A DNA stretch of 64,000 nucleotides, taken from positions 2,728,001 through 2,792,000 of the forward strand of contig JAVLRN010000002.1 in assembly GCA_032821775.1 (NCBI GenBank), read 5' to 3'. Under the pieces are notes generated by a model that saw nothing but the letters and a program-made list of their open reading frames with translations, had not been told where the DNA came from and searched no databases. Position 1 is the stretch's first letter. Each line of letters starts with the position of its first letter. Below are positions 21,769 through 33,580 of this stretch, one piece after another. This DNA comes from Sanguinoderma infundibulare (taxonomy: Eukaryota; Basidiomycota; Agaricomycetes; Polyporales; Polyporaceae). The translations under genes and the position numbers were made by a program.

Positions 21769-23183
21769 CTAGAACATACTATCCGAAACCTTGACAGTAT
21801 CCGCGCTCTTTTGATAGTCGTCTATCTCCATGTCCAGCTCCTCTCGCGTCTTCGGTTTCGGCTTCTTCTGCTGTTGGGCGGCAGCCTGCTGCCCCTGCTG
21901 TGCGCGCTGCTTCTTCAGCCTCCGAGCCCCTTTCTTCTGTCGTACGCGGTTTGTCGGCGGAGGTACTGGGTCTGGTGCTGCTGCGGCCTGTGGTTGCCCC
22001 TGTGCCTTCTTGCCGTTCCTCCTATAAGCTCTGTGTGAGTGAGGGTATGTAGAAGAGGGCCAAGAAGACGCACAGTTGCACCGCATTGACGACTGCAGCC
22101 TGGACTGGTGTTGGCTTTGATATGCGGGCAAGCAGGCTCGGCGGCGCGGCGGCCACCGGTGGAGGTGCAGAATTGCGAGGCCCGTCTTCGTCCGTGACAA
22201 TCTCGATCTTGATAGGTCTCCCTGCGGTAATCACGCACGTCAATGAACCAATCCACCGCGGTTCGAGGAAGCGAGGAGTAAAGATCGGCGCTGTCAAGCA
22301 TTGATGGGGATACGCGGCGGTTGCTCCTCGAGCTTAGACGAGCTGTAAATGTTCGGACAGTACGGCTGCTTGCTTTGTTTTTTGTCCGAGATAATCGATA
22401 TCGCAAGAAGAAGCAGAGTATACGGGTGGTACACACATGCGACTACCGGCAATATCGTTACTATCCGAGGATCTGCCCTGCCCACCGCACTCCGTTCTCT
22501 CGGTCAAAGTAAATAAAACACATGCAGCCCACGCTCCTCCGTCGGCCTTCCTGGCCTCCTCCAGGGGCAGGGCATGGGAGGCTTGTAGCACAACGCTGGC
22601 GCTCTTTGTGGACGGGACTCAGGGAGGGTTGGAAGGCCAGACTGAGGGCGCACCGCGTGCCTGTCCTGCCATAACGACCGCCTGACCGTCCTCTCGCACC
22701 ATAAAGCAAAAGCGGAAGACTCACTGCCGTCCACGATTTTCCCATTGTACTTGTTGCGCGCTACGTTGGCATCTCCGGGACGCGCGAAGGCGACGACTGC
22801 CATCCCCCTTGACTTCCCTTGCGAATTGTACACCATCAGCACCTCCTTGACAGGTCCGACTGTCCTCGAGAACAAGACCTGTCCAGATACGCGACGAGAG
22901 AGGCACAAAAAGAGTCAGCCGACACTCAGGGTCCAGGCAGTGGGCGCGTTGTTGAGGATTCGCGCCGCGCAAGAAAGAAAGGACATACTTCGACCTCGTT
23001 CTCCACGACGTCCGCAGGAAGTTTGCTGAGCAATATCTTGCTGCCTGGCTCTGACCCAGAGCCGCCGGCGGCCTTCGCGTTGGCTCGCCAAGCGGGGGCT
23101 GGCTGCGCCGCTGGGTTGCCCAGTATCCGCTGTTTGTGGGAATGGTATGTGTTGAGGCCATGGCGAGGGTTGTGAGACTGCAT
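21769..23183 (-). CDS. YRA1: Yra1/ALYREF-type mRNA export adaptor (RRM + FoP C-terminus)
   Basis: Minus-strand exons 23183-22989, 22878-22725, 22221-22074, 22030-21769; 252 aa. The RRM spans about residues 47-122: RNP2 KILLSKLPADV (49-59) and RNP1 KSRGMAVVAF (87-96). KIVDG joins RRPIKIEIV across the long intron. The C-terminal part is basic and Gln-rich (KKGARRLKKQRAQQGQQ) and ends with the FoP/UAP56-binding motif KTREELDMEIDDY, the mark of Yra1/Mlo3/ALYREF proteins that hand spliced mRNA to the export receptor. The intron 22222-22724 is 503 nt; the others are 110 and 43 nt. The start is uncertain: an in-frame Met at 23393 would add 70 low-complexity residues. I chose 23183 because MQSHNPRHGL leads directly into the conserved part. 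Confidence 0.75.
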
Positions 23184-23642
23184 GGCCGACAAGCTGCAGA
23201 ATGGGGGAGGCGCGGACGGCGAGGGCGGGGTGGACGTGGAAGAGGATCTGGACAAGGCGGCGGGCGGGGCGGGTGCGCGCGACGGCTCGCGGGACGCGTC
23301 ACGCGTCACGCTGTCAGTGGCCGGGCGAATCGCGTGGGGGGCAGGTGCTTGTGCTTCGGTGACTCGGACGTCGACGTCCTGCGCTTTCCTCATGTCAATT
23401 TATGCCCAAGAGACCGCGCCGCCGTCCAGCTCGATATCAGCAGGCCACCGTAATATCTCACTTTTACCAACAGTGCTGTCGGACCGATCGCCCGCTAGCG
23501 TTTTGTTACGGAATTCACGCTCAATGCCGTTCCTCGTGTTCAAGAACTCACCGGCGGAGTGTGTCTATTACGTGCGAGCAGAAGATTGCTCAGAGGTCAA
23601 GCTCGCCAATTTTTCGTGCAAAACGATGGACCCGACTGGTTG

Positions 23643-23649
23643 TATAAAG
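23643..23649 (+). promoter_or_regulatory. TATA box of MFS transporter A
   Basis: TATAAAG, 50 bp upstream of the ATG at 23699, in the interval shared with the divergent YRA1-like gene. Confidence 0.5.
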
Positions 23650-23698
23650 GTCAACTCCCCTCTCCGCCCGATCCCTCTCTCACAATCATCTCGGAATC

Positions 23699-25953
23699 AT
23701 GACTCCCCCCATTGCACCCGAACATACCCTCCGAGCCGCCGCGTCCGTGGCGAACTTCGACCTCGCGGTCGAGGACCAAGACGGCGAGGTCGCGGAGGAG
23801 ACGCGCTATGCGCGCACGTCCGCCGTCCGCCCCTTCGACGACTCCGCCCTTGAGCTCAGCGAATCCGGCCCCCGCTCCTCCTTCGACCTCTCCAAAACGC
23901 TTACCAGCGACCGCGTCCGCCGCCGCTCCGACCTTTCCCGCATCCGCCCCCTCGACTCCCCTCCAGGCATCCAACCCGATACGATCGAGCTCGCCGCCAT
24001 TAGAGAGCATGCCTTCGCCGCGTCCACCGCCGTCCGCGCGCCCGACATCACCTTCCGAGAGGACGTCCTCTTTGTTCCCTCCAAGGTCGACGACGTCGAG
24101 ATCGCGCCGAGCTTTCCCAGCTCCCTCGCGCCGTCTATCCGGATCGATGACGACACGGATTCGACCGCCCCCGTCATTTCTGCTGCGCAGAAGGCCATTC
24201 AGAAGCGACGGTTCCTCATCAGCTTCATCACTCTCTGCTTCTCCGTCTTCTTGAATGGATGGAACGACGGCACTACAGGCCCGCTCCTCCCCCGAATCCA
24301 GTCTTTCTATAATGTGAGTTCTTCGGGCCGAGTTTCGGTCGTCCGCGAAGAGTCTCACTTTTCTAAATAGATCGGGTTCGCCGTTGTTTCTCTCATCTTT
24401 GTGCTGGGCACCGTCGTGAGTGTCAACAACGGTACCCCCGCTGTCTATGCTTCGCTCACCCGTATCAGGGTTTCATCACTGGGGCGTTCGCCAACGTATG
24501 GCTCACCGACAAATTTGGCTTCGGCAAGGTGAGCCTTCTATCTACTATCTCCACTGTCTTTGTACTCAATCGGTACAACCCACCATCTTTAGTGCCTACT
24601 CATAGGTGAGACCGCAACTTTTCCCAGTTTTCGTCAACAGCTTCACGACCTGTCTTCAGGCTCCTTCTGTCAAATGGTCGCGTATGCGATCATTATTCCC
24701 GGAGGCCCCTTCCCCCTCATGTGCTTGGCGTTCCCGATAATCGGCTTCGGAATCTCCCTTCAAAACGGGCACGCCAATGGCTTTGTCGCAGGCTCGGGCG
24801 GGAATATCGCGCAGAAGATTGGCCTCCTGCATGCCTCATACGGTAAGTGTCTTCGCGTACCCTTCGCTGACAGGAGTACTCAGGAAGCAGTTCCTTCCTG
24901 CCTCTTTACCTCCGCGTTGCCGTGATCAGGGCTGGGAGCTCTTCTCTCCCCCTTGGTTGCCACACAGTTCGCGGTGCAGAAGCATTGGTCCTTCCACTAC
25001 TTGATCTCCGCGGGGCTTGGCGTGGTCAACTTCGCAGCGATTCTGTGGGCTTTCCGCGGCAAGCGGCAGGAAGGTAAGAGGCCCGAACTTGCATAACTCG
25101 GAACTGCACGTTGATTGGATGGTAAACAGAGATCATGGCGGAGGCGGGTGTCAAGGCCGACGCCGATGGCGGTTCCTCGAATAAGTACAAGCAGATCCTC
25201 GGCCTCCGCGAGATCCACTTGCTCTCCCTCTTCGCGCTCATATACGTCGGCACGGAAGTTACTATCGGCGGTTGGAGCGTCACCTACGTGCAGGACAAGC
25301 GTCATGGGACCGCGAGCGCGGGTTACATCTCGTCCGGTTTCTTTGGTGGCCTTATGCTTGGTCGGATCATCCTCATGTGGCTGAACCGCAAGGTAGGCGA
25401 GCTGAAAATTTTTGTTACTCCCGCACACGAGTCTAACCGGCTCGCGTGCTGCAGATTGGCGAACGCAGGATACTCTTCATCTACGCCCTCCTCGCAATCC
25501 AGTCCGTTCTCTCATTCTGCGTCTTCGCATGAGCTCCCTCCCTCACGTTCTTTCTCCAGGCTCGAAGTGACCGTCTGGGTCGTCCCCTCGCTCGTCGAGA
25601 ACGGGATCGCTGTCTCCTTCATCGGGCTCCTGCTCGGTCCCATGTGGCCCATCCTGATGAACCACTCCACGTCGATTCTCCCCCGCTGGCTCCTCACCGG
25701 GTGCCTCGGGTACATTTCCAGTGTCGGCCAGGCCGGTTCCGCCGTGTTGCCGTTCGTCACCGGTCTCCTTGCCTCCAAATTCGGGATCGCCAGCCTCCAG
25801 CCTTTGTGAGTGTCCCCCTCGGCGTCATTCGAAGGGGCGTGTCCCGGAGAGCCGCGACTGACTTTCTTGCTTCGGTTTAGCATCGTGTCGATGATGTCGA
25901 CGATGATCGTGGTCTGGGCACTCATCCCACGCGTCCGCCCTGTCCCTACTTAA
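23699..25953 (+). CDS. MFS transporter, Bsc6-like family (copy A)
   Basis: Ten exons: 23699-24313, 24371-24415, 24469-24528, 24593-24605, 24660-24842, 24930-25073, 25130-25392, 25455-25501, 25560-25805, 25881-25953; 562 aa, all phases close. A cytosolic acidic N-tail of about 185 residues precedes the first helix and the loop NGWNDGTTGPLLPRIQ. Later family marks are GAFANVWLTDKFGFGK, LMCLAFPIIGFGISLQNGHA, IYVGTEVTIGGWSVTYV, MLGRIILMWLNRK and PILMNHSTSILPRWLLTG. These match the fungal MFS group that includes yeast Bsc6; no substrate is known. Exon 4 is a 13-nt microexon. This copy has one 263-nt exon where the other copies have three, so it differs by two introns. It is the founder-like, most divergent member of the local family and appears intact. 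Confidence 0.9.
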
Positions 25954-26885
25954 TCCCCGAGTGGGAGGCTCCCTTTCTTTACATATGCTTTCAACGCTAT
26001 CAGGGCTATTTCGACGTCGGGGTGTCAGTGTATCATTTGCTGGTGATTGAAGAGTTCATAGACTGTACATTATTGTTCGCGATTGCTAGCTTATATCACG
26101 TTCTGTTCAGGTTCATACTGTTAGATATACCTCTCCTGTCTTCATAGATCGTTACATGGACTGTCCAGCCGAATGCTTCGCAGATGGGTGCGCTGTGCAC
26201 CCTGGGGAAAGGTCCCCGAGCTAATTTTCAGGGGCCAGGGCCATGTAGAAAGCTTTTTCCGGGCCGGCGCGCCGTGATGGCAGTCCGAATCACTGGCGGC
26301 TCGCTTGAAACGCGTTCTGTCATATCTAGCCCCGACGCAGGCTACTATCTCGGCGAAGGTGCACGGAGTACAAAGGACCAGACGGTCGTGACGTGGATGG
26401 CAGCGCAACAATTTCCTGCCAGGGTTGCAGTTTTCCTCCGAGTCCAGGACGGTGACCGGTGATAGCTTGCCGCCAGATGACAAACCTGCTATCGCCAGGC
26501 CGTCGTCTCAGGGCCAACCGACAAATTCTGTGCGAAGGGCGGAAGGCTTGTCGTAACGCGCGCGCGGATGCGTTGTTCCGGTAGGTCAGGTGCGGAGCCC
26601 TCTGCCCACAAGGCTAACTGCCGTGCTCGTTTGCAGATTTTAGAACACCACGATCCTCCAGTGTAGGGGATCCGCCGCAGCGCGACCGGGTGACCTGCTA
26701 TGTAGCGATATTACGTTTCAATGTCCCAGCCACGGTCCCAGTCTGCAGCCGCCAGCCTGGCCGATGCGGTCTGCCAGGGGAAGAACAAAAGGGCCGAACA
26801 TTGCGTCCTGCAGTCTCCTTTCATCTCCACGTTCCCGTAATCGGGTGGCCAGGCACGGAGGTAAACCCCACAGCAGACACCCCAT
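25954..26885. other. Intergenic region between transporters A and B
   Basis: 930 bp without a supported gene; several short GC-rich palindromic words, nothing clearly functional. Confidence 0.55.
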
Positions 26886-29307
26886 ATGTCTTCCCCGAGC
26901 ACCAACAGACCTCCTTCGCTCTCCGGCTCCACCCACTCCCGCGGGTCCAAGGAAGACGTACTAACCAGCAATGCGGGCAGTGCCTCGATCCTAGCCCAGG
27001 ACCCACCCGTGACGCGTCTCGGCCTGGCCCAGGACAAGAACCTCCTGCGGGTGCTGAACGAGTCCGCGCTCGACGCGACCGACGTTGGCGCCGCCTCCTC
27101 GCACGACTTGAACTTCCCGCCAATGCTAGCGTTGACGAACGACCGCGTCCGTAGACGCTCTGAGGTCTCACGCATCCGGCCGGTGAACCTGTCCCCCGCG
27201 GTCGAGCCCGAGGCGATCGAGCTCCCTGTCCTCACATACGCAGGGCAGAGCGGCATCACCGCCACCGCGTTTAGAGAGCCGAACATCGTCTTCCGCGAGG
27301 ACGCCGTCGCTGGCTCGAGCGCGAAGGCCTCAGGGGACGAAGCTGAAGTGGCACAGAGCACCCCGCAGGGCTCGTTTGCGTCGTCGGTCCTGGATGCGGA
27401 GGACGAGACGGCGTCGACGTCGGCCCCCATCTCTGCGGCGCAGAAGGCCGTGTACCGGCGGAAGAGCCTCATACACTTCCTGACGTTGTGCTGGTGTGTT
27501 TTTGGGATAGGCTGGAACGACGGCACTACGGGACCCATGCTTCCGAGGATCCAAGAACACTACCACGTAAGAAGCCTTTTCCCTGTCTTTTATCCTGTTC
27601 AGAAAAATTCCTGACCTGTGTACGCAGGTCAATTTCGCCGTCGTGTCTTTGATATTCGTCTTGAGTGCCTGTGTGCGTGCCAGTCCTTGGACTCACAGCG
27701 AAACCATAGATGAATCGTGCCCCAAATACAGGGCTTCATGGTCGGGGCTATCGCCAATGTCTACCTCACAGACAAATTTGGTTTCGGAAAGGTGAGCTAC
27801 CTATATACAAGTACACTACGATGTCCCTGTCGTATTGACGGACTTGGCAGGTCTTGATGATAGGTGCTTCCTTCGTATCCCTCTCTTGCATGACTGCTCA
27901 ATCGTCCTCGCAGGTGCAAGCTGCCAACTCGCTACATACCTGATGATCACTCCCGCTGGTCCATTCCCAGTCATGTGTTGTGCCTTTGCCTTGCTTGGCT
28001 TCGGACTCGCCATTCAGAACGCACACGCCAATGGGTTCGTTGCGAGCCTGAAGAAGAATTCTGCCACGAAGATGGGCTTCCTGCACGGCTCGTACGGTAC
28101 GATATTCACCTTTTAGGGACCGATATGTTTTGTACTCAATTTCAGCTCTCCCCAGGTCTCGGAGCCCTCCTATCCCCTTTTGTCGCGACGCCGTTCTCGG
28201 AGAGCGCCAGCCACTGGTCGTTGCACTATTTGACTTCCGCGGGTATCTACCTTTCCATCTTGTGTTCCCTCTGGCTCGTGTTCCGAGGCAAACGGCAAGA
28301 GGGTGAGTTTCTACGGCCTCTCCAGTATAAACACTGTACTGAAGTCGAATGAACGGTCGCGTGCTTAACAGAGATCATGGAAGAAGAGGGAGAGGTCAGA
28401 ATAGACCTCGACTCCGGCGTCGGCTCGAACAAGTACAGGCAGATCCTCTCGCTCAAGGAGGTGCACTTCCTCGCGATGTTCGCCCTTATCTACGTCGGAG
28501 TCGAAGTCACACTGGGCGGTAAGTGTTGTGATGTAGAGGGCCAAATGGCGGCTTAATTGGCGTTCAGGGTGGAGCGTGACGTTCATTCTTGAGAATCGCC
28601 ACGGTGACTCTAGTTCGGGCTATATCGCGTCTGGGTTCTTTGGAGGTGAGTTGCACCTTTACCCTGGTCGGATGTGATTGATGCTGATTAGAGCTTGGAA
28701 GGGCTGATGCTCGGGCGGATTCTTCTCATGTGGCTGAATAAAAAGGTATGACAGTCCATCGCTTCTCGCGACTGTACGATGCATCCTACGAGGTTCCTAA
28801 CCTTCGCGACAGATCGGGGAGAGGCTCGCGCTCTTCATTTACGCCTTCACAGCCATCATGTGTGTGGTTTTCTCATGACGCTCACCGCCATGAGATCTGA
28901 CTTATTGGGCTGAACAGACTAGAGGTCACTGTGTGGGTGGTGCCGTCGCTCATCGAGAACGCCGTCGCTGTCTCGTTCATCGGACTCGTCCTCGGGCCCA
29001 TGTACCCGATCCTGATGAACCATTCCACGACGATCCTCCCGCGCTGGCTCCTCACGGGCTGCATGGGCTACATAGCCGGCATCGGGCAAGCCGGTTCAGC
29101 CGTTCTGCCCTTCCTGACGGGTTTGCTTGCGTCGAAGTTTGGGATTGCCAGTCTGCAGCCATTGTGAGTCGTCCTTACCGAACCACATCAAGTGTAATAG
29201 GAGGCTGACACCATGCTACGTTTCTCCGCCTAAGCATCGTCTCTATGATGTCGACGCTTATTGTCGTATGGGCTGTGATCCCTCGCGCGCGCTATGTCCC
29301 GACGTAG
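26886..29307 (+). CDS. MFS transporter, Bsc6-like family (copy B)
   Basis: Twelve exons: 26886-27566, 27628-27672, 27732-27791, 27851-27863, 27914-28096, 28156-28302, 28372-28518, 28568-28645, 28702-28745, 28813-28859, 28918-29163, 29235-29307; 587 aa, all phases close. A long N-tail of about 205 residues with RVRRRSEVSRIRPV precedes the transmembrane part. Marks: GIGWNDGTTGPMLPRIQ, GAIANVYLTDKFGFGK, MCCAFALLGFGLAIQNAHAN, GWSVTFILENRHGDSSSGY, MYPILMNHSTTILPRWLLTG. Exon lengths 2-6 and 8-12 equal those of minus-strand copy D (45, 60, 13, 183, 147; 78, 44, 47, 246, 73), and exon 7 differs by one codon. Probably a plasma-membrane permease of unknown substrate. Intact. Confidence 0.9.
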
Positions 29308-29830
29308 CGTGTCCCTGCATGATCACCACAGGCAGGTGCTGTCTCAGGACTACGTCACCTCGGCTCGACTAGGATGGTTAGCTTTGTTTAACGTTTGTTC
29401 ATTTTTCACCGCCAGCGATGTGGTCCTGCCTTTTGCGAACAAGGAACAAAGATGGCATCGGACCTGAAATCTTACAAAATTGGACCAATGGTTTTCCGAC
29501 GAGTTCCTGTACCTACGTAACGTGTCGTGCCTCGAGGCTGTTTCGGCGGAGTGCGCCCTTGACAATCTGTACGTCAATTGACAAACCCGGCAATGTGCTT
29601 CCCTGCTTCTAATGATGCGCTACATCTCGACACTCCGCTGTCCGACTGAATAGTGCCTCTCGTGCTGCCCGTGTACCACGCTCGAATCGCATTGGCTGAG
29701 GTATCGGGTCTGGCGAAATAATGATCAAATTTAAGCTCAATCACTGGGTATTCGGAAGAAGTAGACGAAGACAACGTAACCGGACCGACGATCTTCGTCT
29801 TAGTAACGAACGTCCCTCCTGAAGTCAAAT
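29308..29830. other. Intergenic region between transporters B and C
   Basis: 520 bp, no gene seen. The corresponding spacer between D and E on the other strand is about 900 bp. Confidence 0.5.
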
Positions 29831-32119
29831 ATGCCCGTCCATCCGGAAGCTGAGGTGACTGACCGCCACTGGCCCCACCACACGGCTTCCGTAGTACTTA
29901 AGTCGCTTCTATGGCATCCACGCTCACCGTCGTCGAGGGCGCCGATTACTACGCTAACTGCTGGCATTGGCGAATTCGAGGGTGGCATCCTTGGCCTTTC
30001 GAACTCGGAGCTCCGTATCGATGATGCATCGCCGAATGCGAAATCTCCGCTCGAGAAAACGGTCGTATCCTCTGTGTCTGTGGAAGGAGTGCGCTTCCGT
30101 TCTCCGAGGATGCTAGCCCCCTTCACAGCGACGGAACGAAGTCCGATGACATGGAGATGGGAATCGTCTTGCGAACTGTCGGGCCATCTACCGAATCAAT
30201 TTTCATGCGAGGCGACGAGGGACCGACCGTCGAGTCGGAGCCGGGCGCCCCGTCCGCGCAGGAAGCGGTGCACCGACGGAAGAGTCTAATTCACTTCGCA
30301 GCGCTTTGCTGGTGCCTTTTCGTCAACGGGTGGCACGATGCTACCACCGGGGCGATGCTCCCGAGAGTGCAGAAGCACTATCATGTAATATGCGTACTCC
30401 CTAACTGGAAGGTCGTGTACACTGAGACGACTCGATGTCTGTCACATAGATTGGATTTGCGATCGTGTCCCTGCTCTTCGTATCCGCTGCGATCGTAAGC
30501 ACATCTCTCTAATTACCTTAAGCATCTGGGTACTCACTTTGCGCACTTCCTAAGGGCTTTATAGTGGGCGCCCTGCTCAACCTATACTTGACGGATCGGT
30601 TTGGGTTCGGGAAGGTGCGCTTAACGAACCGGTATCCATGCTCGGCGTCTCAACGTAGCTCAATCATCAATTAGGTATTCGTGTCAGGTGAGGGACTTGG
30701 AGAGTGGTTCTTTTCCTCGGTTTTATTATCGTTTTCCTCAGGATCGTTTTTCCAAACCTGCGCATATATTATCATGATCCCGACGGGACCGTTCCCGCTC
30801 ATGTGCTTCGCGTACGGTATTGTTGGCTTTATGCTCGCCATACAATCCGCGCAGGCCGATGGATACGTGGCGACCCTCAAAAGAAATTCGGCGGCCAAGC
30901 TGGGGTATCTGCACGGCATATACGGTGAGTGGGATGTTCTTCAGTACTTTCAGGGAGTGCATCGGCAGGATTATTTGCTCACATCATCTCTCGATCCTCC
31001 TTTTCTAGGCCTGAGAGCATTGCTCGCCCCATTGTCAGCGACGGCATTCGCGAAGAGTCCGAAGTATTGGTCTTTCCACTACGTCATCTCCGCGGCCATC
31101 TACGTCGTGAATACTGCGTGGTTGTGGATTGTATTCCGCGGCAGGAGACAGGATGGTACGTGCTCCGATGTCATTTTTGGGCCTTGGTTCATCAGTCGCA
31201 TTTTTCCAGTGATCATGCGCGACGAAGGAGAGACTGGCAATGACGCGGCTGACGATGCCCGCCCCGATAAATTCCGGCAAATGATGCGCCGCAAGGAAGT
31301 CCACTTCATGTCTTTCTTCGCGTTGATCTATGTAGGCGTCGAGGTTACGCTTGGAGGTGAGCCATTAGATCCTGACAGGGACAACGAGAACGTTAATGCA
31401 GAGATTTCAGGATGGACGGTGACCTACATCGTGGACAAGCGCGGCGGTAGCTCCAACTCCGGGTTCGTTTCTTCTGGCTTCTTCGGCGGTAAGCTCAACA
31501 GTACCACGGAGGGTGATAAATGAGCCTAACAGCATTCTAGGCATTATGCTTGGTCGGATTCTGCTTATTTCGGTGAACGAAAAGGTCGGGGAATACAATT
31601 CTAAAGTTACACCTGCCCACTTACTGGGTTCGGCTAGCTTGGGGAGCGGATCGCATTGTTCTTCTACGTCTTGCTCTCCATCGGGTGAGTTGAGATGATA
31701 GCCTCATACCGTCTCTATATGCTGACCCTGCGGGGACCAGACTGGAAGTCACCATTTGGCTCGTCCCATCCTTGATCGAGAATGCGATAGCGGCCTCGTT
31801 CGTCGGCCTCTTGCTAGACCCGATGTTCCCCATCATCATGAGCCACAAGTCCAAAATACTCCCCCGTTAGCTCATGACCGGGTCCCTCGGCTACATCGGG
31901 GGCGCAGGCCAAGCCGGGCTCGGCCGTCTTGCCCTTCCTAACCGGTTTCCTCGCCTCCAAATTCGGTATTGAGCCATTGCAGCCATTGTGAGTGGTTTCG
32001 CGACGCCACCCTATTGCTTCGGACATCGACTCAAATGATTTGGCAGTGTGGTCTCGATGATGTCGACGCTGCTTGTCCTATGGGCCCTTGCACCCCGCAA
32101 GCGCTACGTCCCCGCGTAG
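29831..32119 (+). pseudogene. MFS transporter copy C, disrupted
   Basis: The exon order follows copy B, including a 13-nt microexon and introns at the same places. Recognisable parts: FVNGWHDATTGAMLPRVQ (exon 1, ends 30384), GFAIVSLLFVSAAI, GALLNLYLTDRFGFGK, PLMCFAYGIVGFMLAIQSAQ, GVEVTLG, then GWTVTYIVDKRGGSSNSGF. Lesions: the conserved Trp of LPRW is a TAG stop at 31868-31870; an extra G near 31913-31920 shifts the frame after GQAG; and the N-terminal tail (from about 29831) reads in a different frame from the rest, with the shift near 30130-30145. A product starting at ATG 30151 would have a short N-tail and lose the last two or three helices. Probably not functional. It is closest to decayed copy E (shared EGETGND-type loop). 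Confidence 0.82.
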
Positions 32120-32408
32120 ACAGCGCGTGGGATGAGTTTCCCACCAATCTACCGACCGGGGACATCGGTGCCCGGCGGCAGCAATTGTCGTTTTGCCGTG
32201 ATAGATGTGCCGACCAGGAGGCCGTCCAACACGGCCGACGCGGCTTCAAACATGCGCGGTTCGCCCGTTACCTCTATTTCCATTCCATAGATCAACAGTA
32301 AAAGATGGTTTTACAAGCATGAGATAGCTACTCTGTGCGCATATACGCGTTAGTTTGACACATGCGCGGATCGCAGGAAGCGGGAGAATTAACGGTAAGA
32401 CTTGCCAG

Positions 32409-33088
32409 TTATTGAGCCTTCTGGATCTGCGCCATCGTTGCAGCCAACTGGACAGTTGCTTGCCACCAGAAAGCGAAGCCGAGGCCAACGATACCGTGGA
32501 GCGTGCCCCACATAACTTCGGGAGTAGCCTTGTAGCTGTGGGGCTATCAGACCATAATGAGCGGATGGAGGTAGTGTGAAGAGACGTACGACTCCGCCAG
32601 GGCGCCGAGCGAGTGGGGGATAAACCGTGGGGCGTTGAAGAGAACGGTCGAGCAGGTAGCGTGGTAGATGCACAGCGCGATGGCTAATGCCCGCTTTCCG
32701 GGGAGAAACTCTATCCCAACGACCGCGTAAATCACGCGTCTAAAATTGAGCAGGAGACGCACGCACCTGGGAGACTGAAGCAGAGGAGGGACGCGACGCA
32801 CGTCCCCGCGACAAGTGCCGCATAGAGCTAGCGGAGAAATCTCGCATGTGAACCCAAATGCTGGTAGAGTGAATCCGCGTACCTTAATAAACACGACCGT
32901 GGTGTTATTCAGCTGCAGGAAAGGCAGCTCCAAAGGCGACCAGAGGCCTTGGATTGCCATGGGCACGTCCAGAGCGATATGAAGCAGGAAGATAACGGAC
33001 CTGCGAACGGTAAGTTACCCACGGCGGCTTCTTTGGACTGCATCCGGCGCACTCACATAGGGTGTCTGACTTGAATCGCTTGCGACAT
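32409..33088 (-). CDS. Small four-helix membrane protein, unknown function
   Basis: Minus-strand exons 33088-33057, 33000-32883, 32827-32767, 32710-32590, 32535-32409; 152 aa. All four introns are GT-AG (54-56 nt) and every phase closes, although no single exon gives a long reading frame. It starts MSQAIQVRHPMSVIFLLHIA. Hydrophobic helices lie at about 11-30, 50-70, 78-98 and 118-140; between them are FLPGKRALAIALCIYHATCS, TVLFNAPRFIPHSLGALAES and EVMWGTLHGIVGLGFAFWWQ. The pattern suggests a compact four-helix membrane protein. I recognise no named family; small uncharacterised proteins of this kind are common in Agaricomycetes. It is convergent with pseudogene C (290 bp between). Confidence 0.72.
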
Positions 33089-33580
33089 TGTAGCAGAGAC
33101 AGCAGAACGAGGGAAACCGAGAAAGCGCGACGGACAGGATGGTGGCCGTAAGCAAGACATGGGCGCTCCTTGGGCGGCTGTGGCCAGGAACCGACGCCAT
33201 ACACGTGGCACACGGAACCAATCGACGCAGATCTCCGATTGGATCGTGATCGTCGACTTGTTCAGTTGATCGCGAGTCGCCTCCAACGGCGCATCGCCTC
33301 CTGATATTCAGACACGGAAAGCCGCTGCACCTCATGTCTGCGGCCTATGTCGGTCGAAAACGGCGCCGGAAGGGCGGACGACTGACGGGACAATCTCACG
33401 GCAAATAGTTTCACTCTCAGGCTCACGGATCATTCAATAGACCGATAATACGTGATACAACATATATTCGTCGAGGCTCATTCTACCTCTATCTCCACTT
33501 TGCCACGAAAAAAAAAGCAAAAAAAGCCAGCATATGACTAACCATTGCAATTGTCCTTCTCGCCCTCTTACAGCACCGCA
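33089..33580. other. Intergenic region
   Basis: Upstream of the four-helix protein and downstream of the bHLH gene, both on the minus strand. Contains an A-rich run near 33507-33526. No gene. Confidence 0.55.

Noticed and set aside
23182..23853. 223-codon plus-strand frame starting MADKLQNGGGADG
   Set aside because: It is antisense to exon 1 and the upstream flank of the Yra1-like gene and overlaps the start of transporter A in another frame; low complexity.
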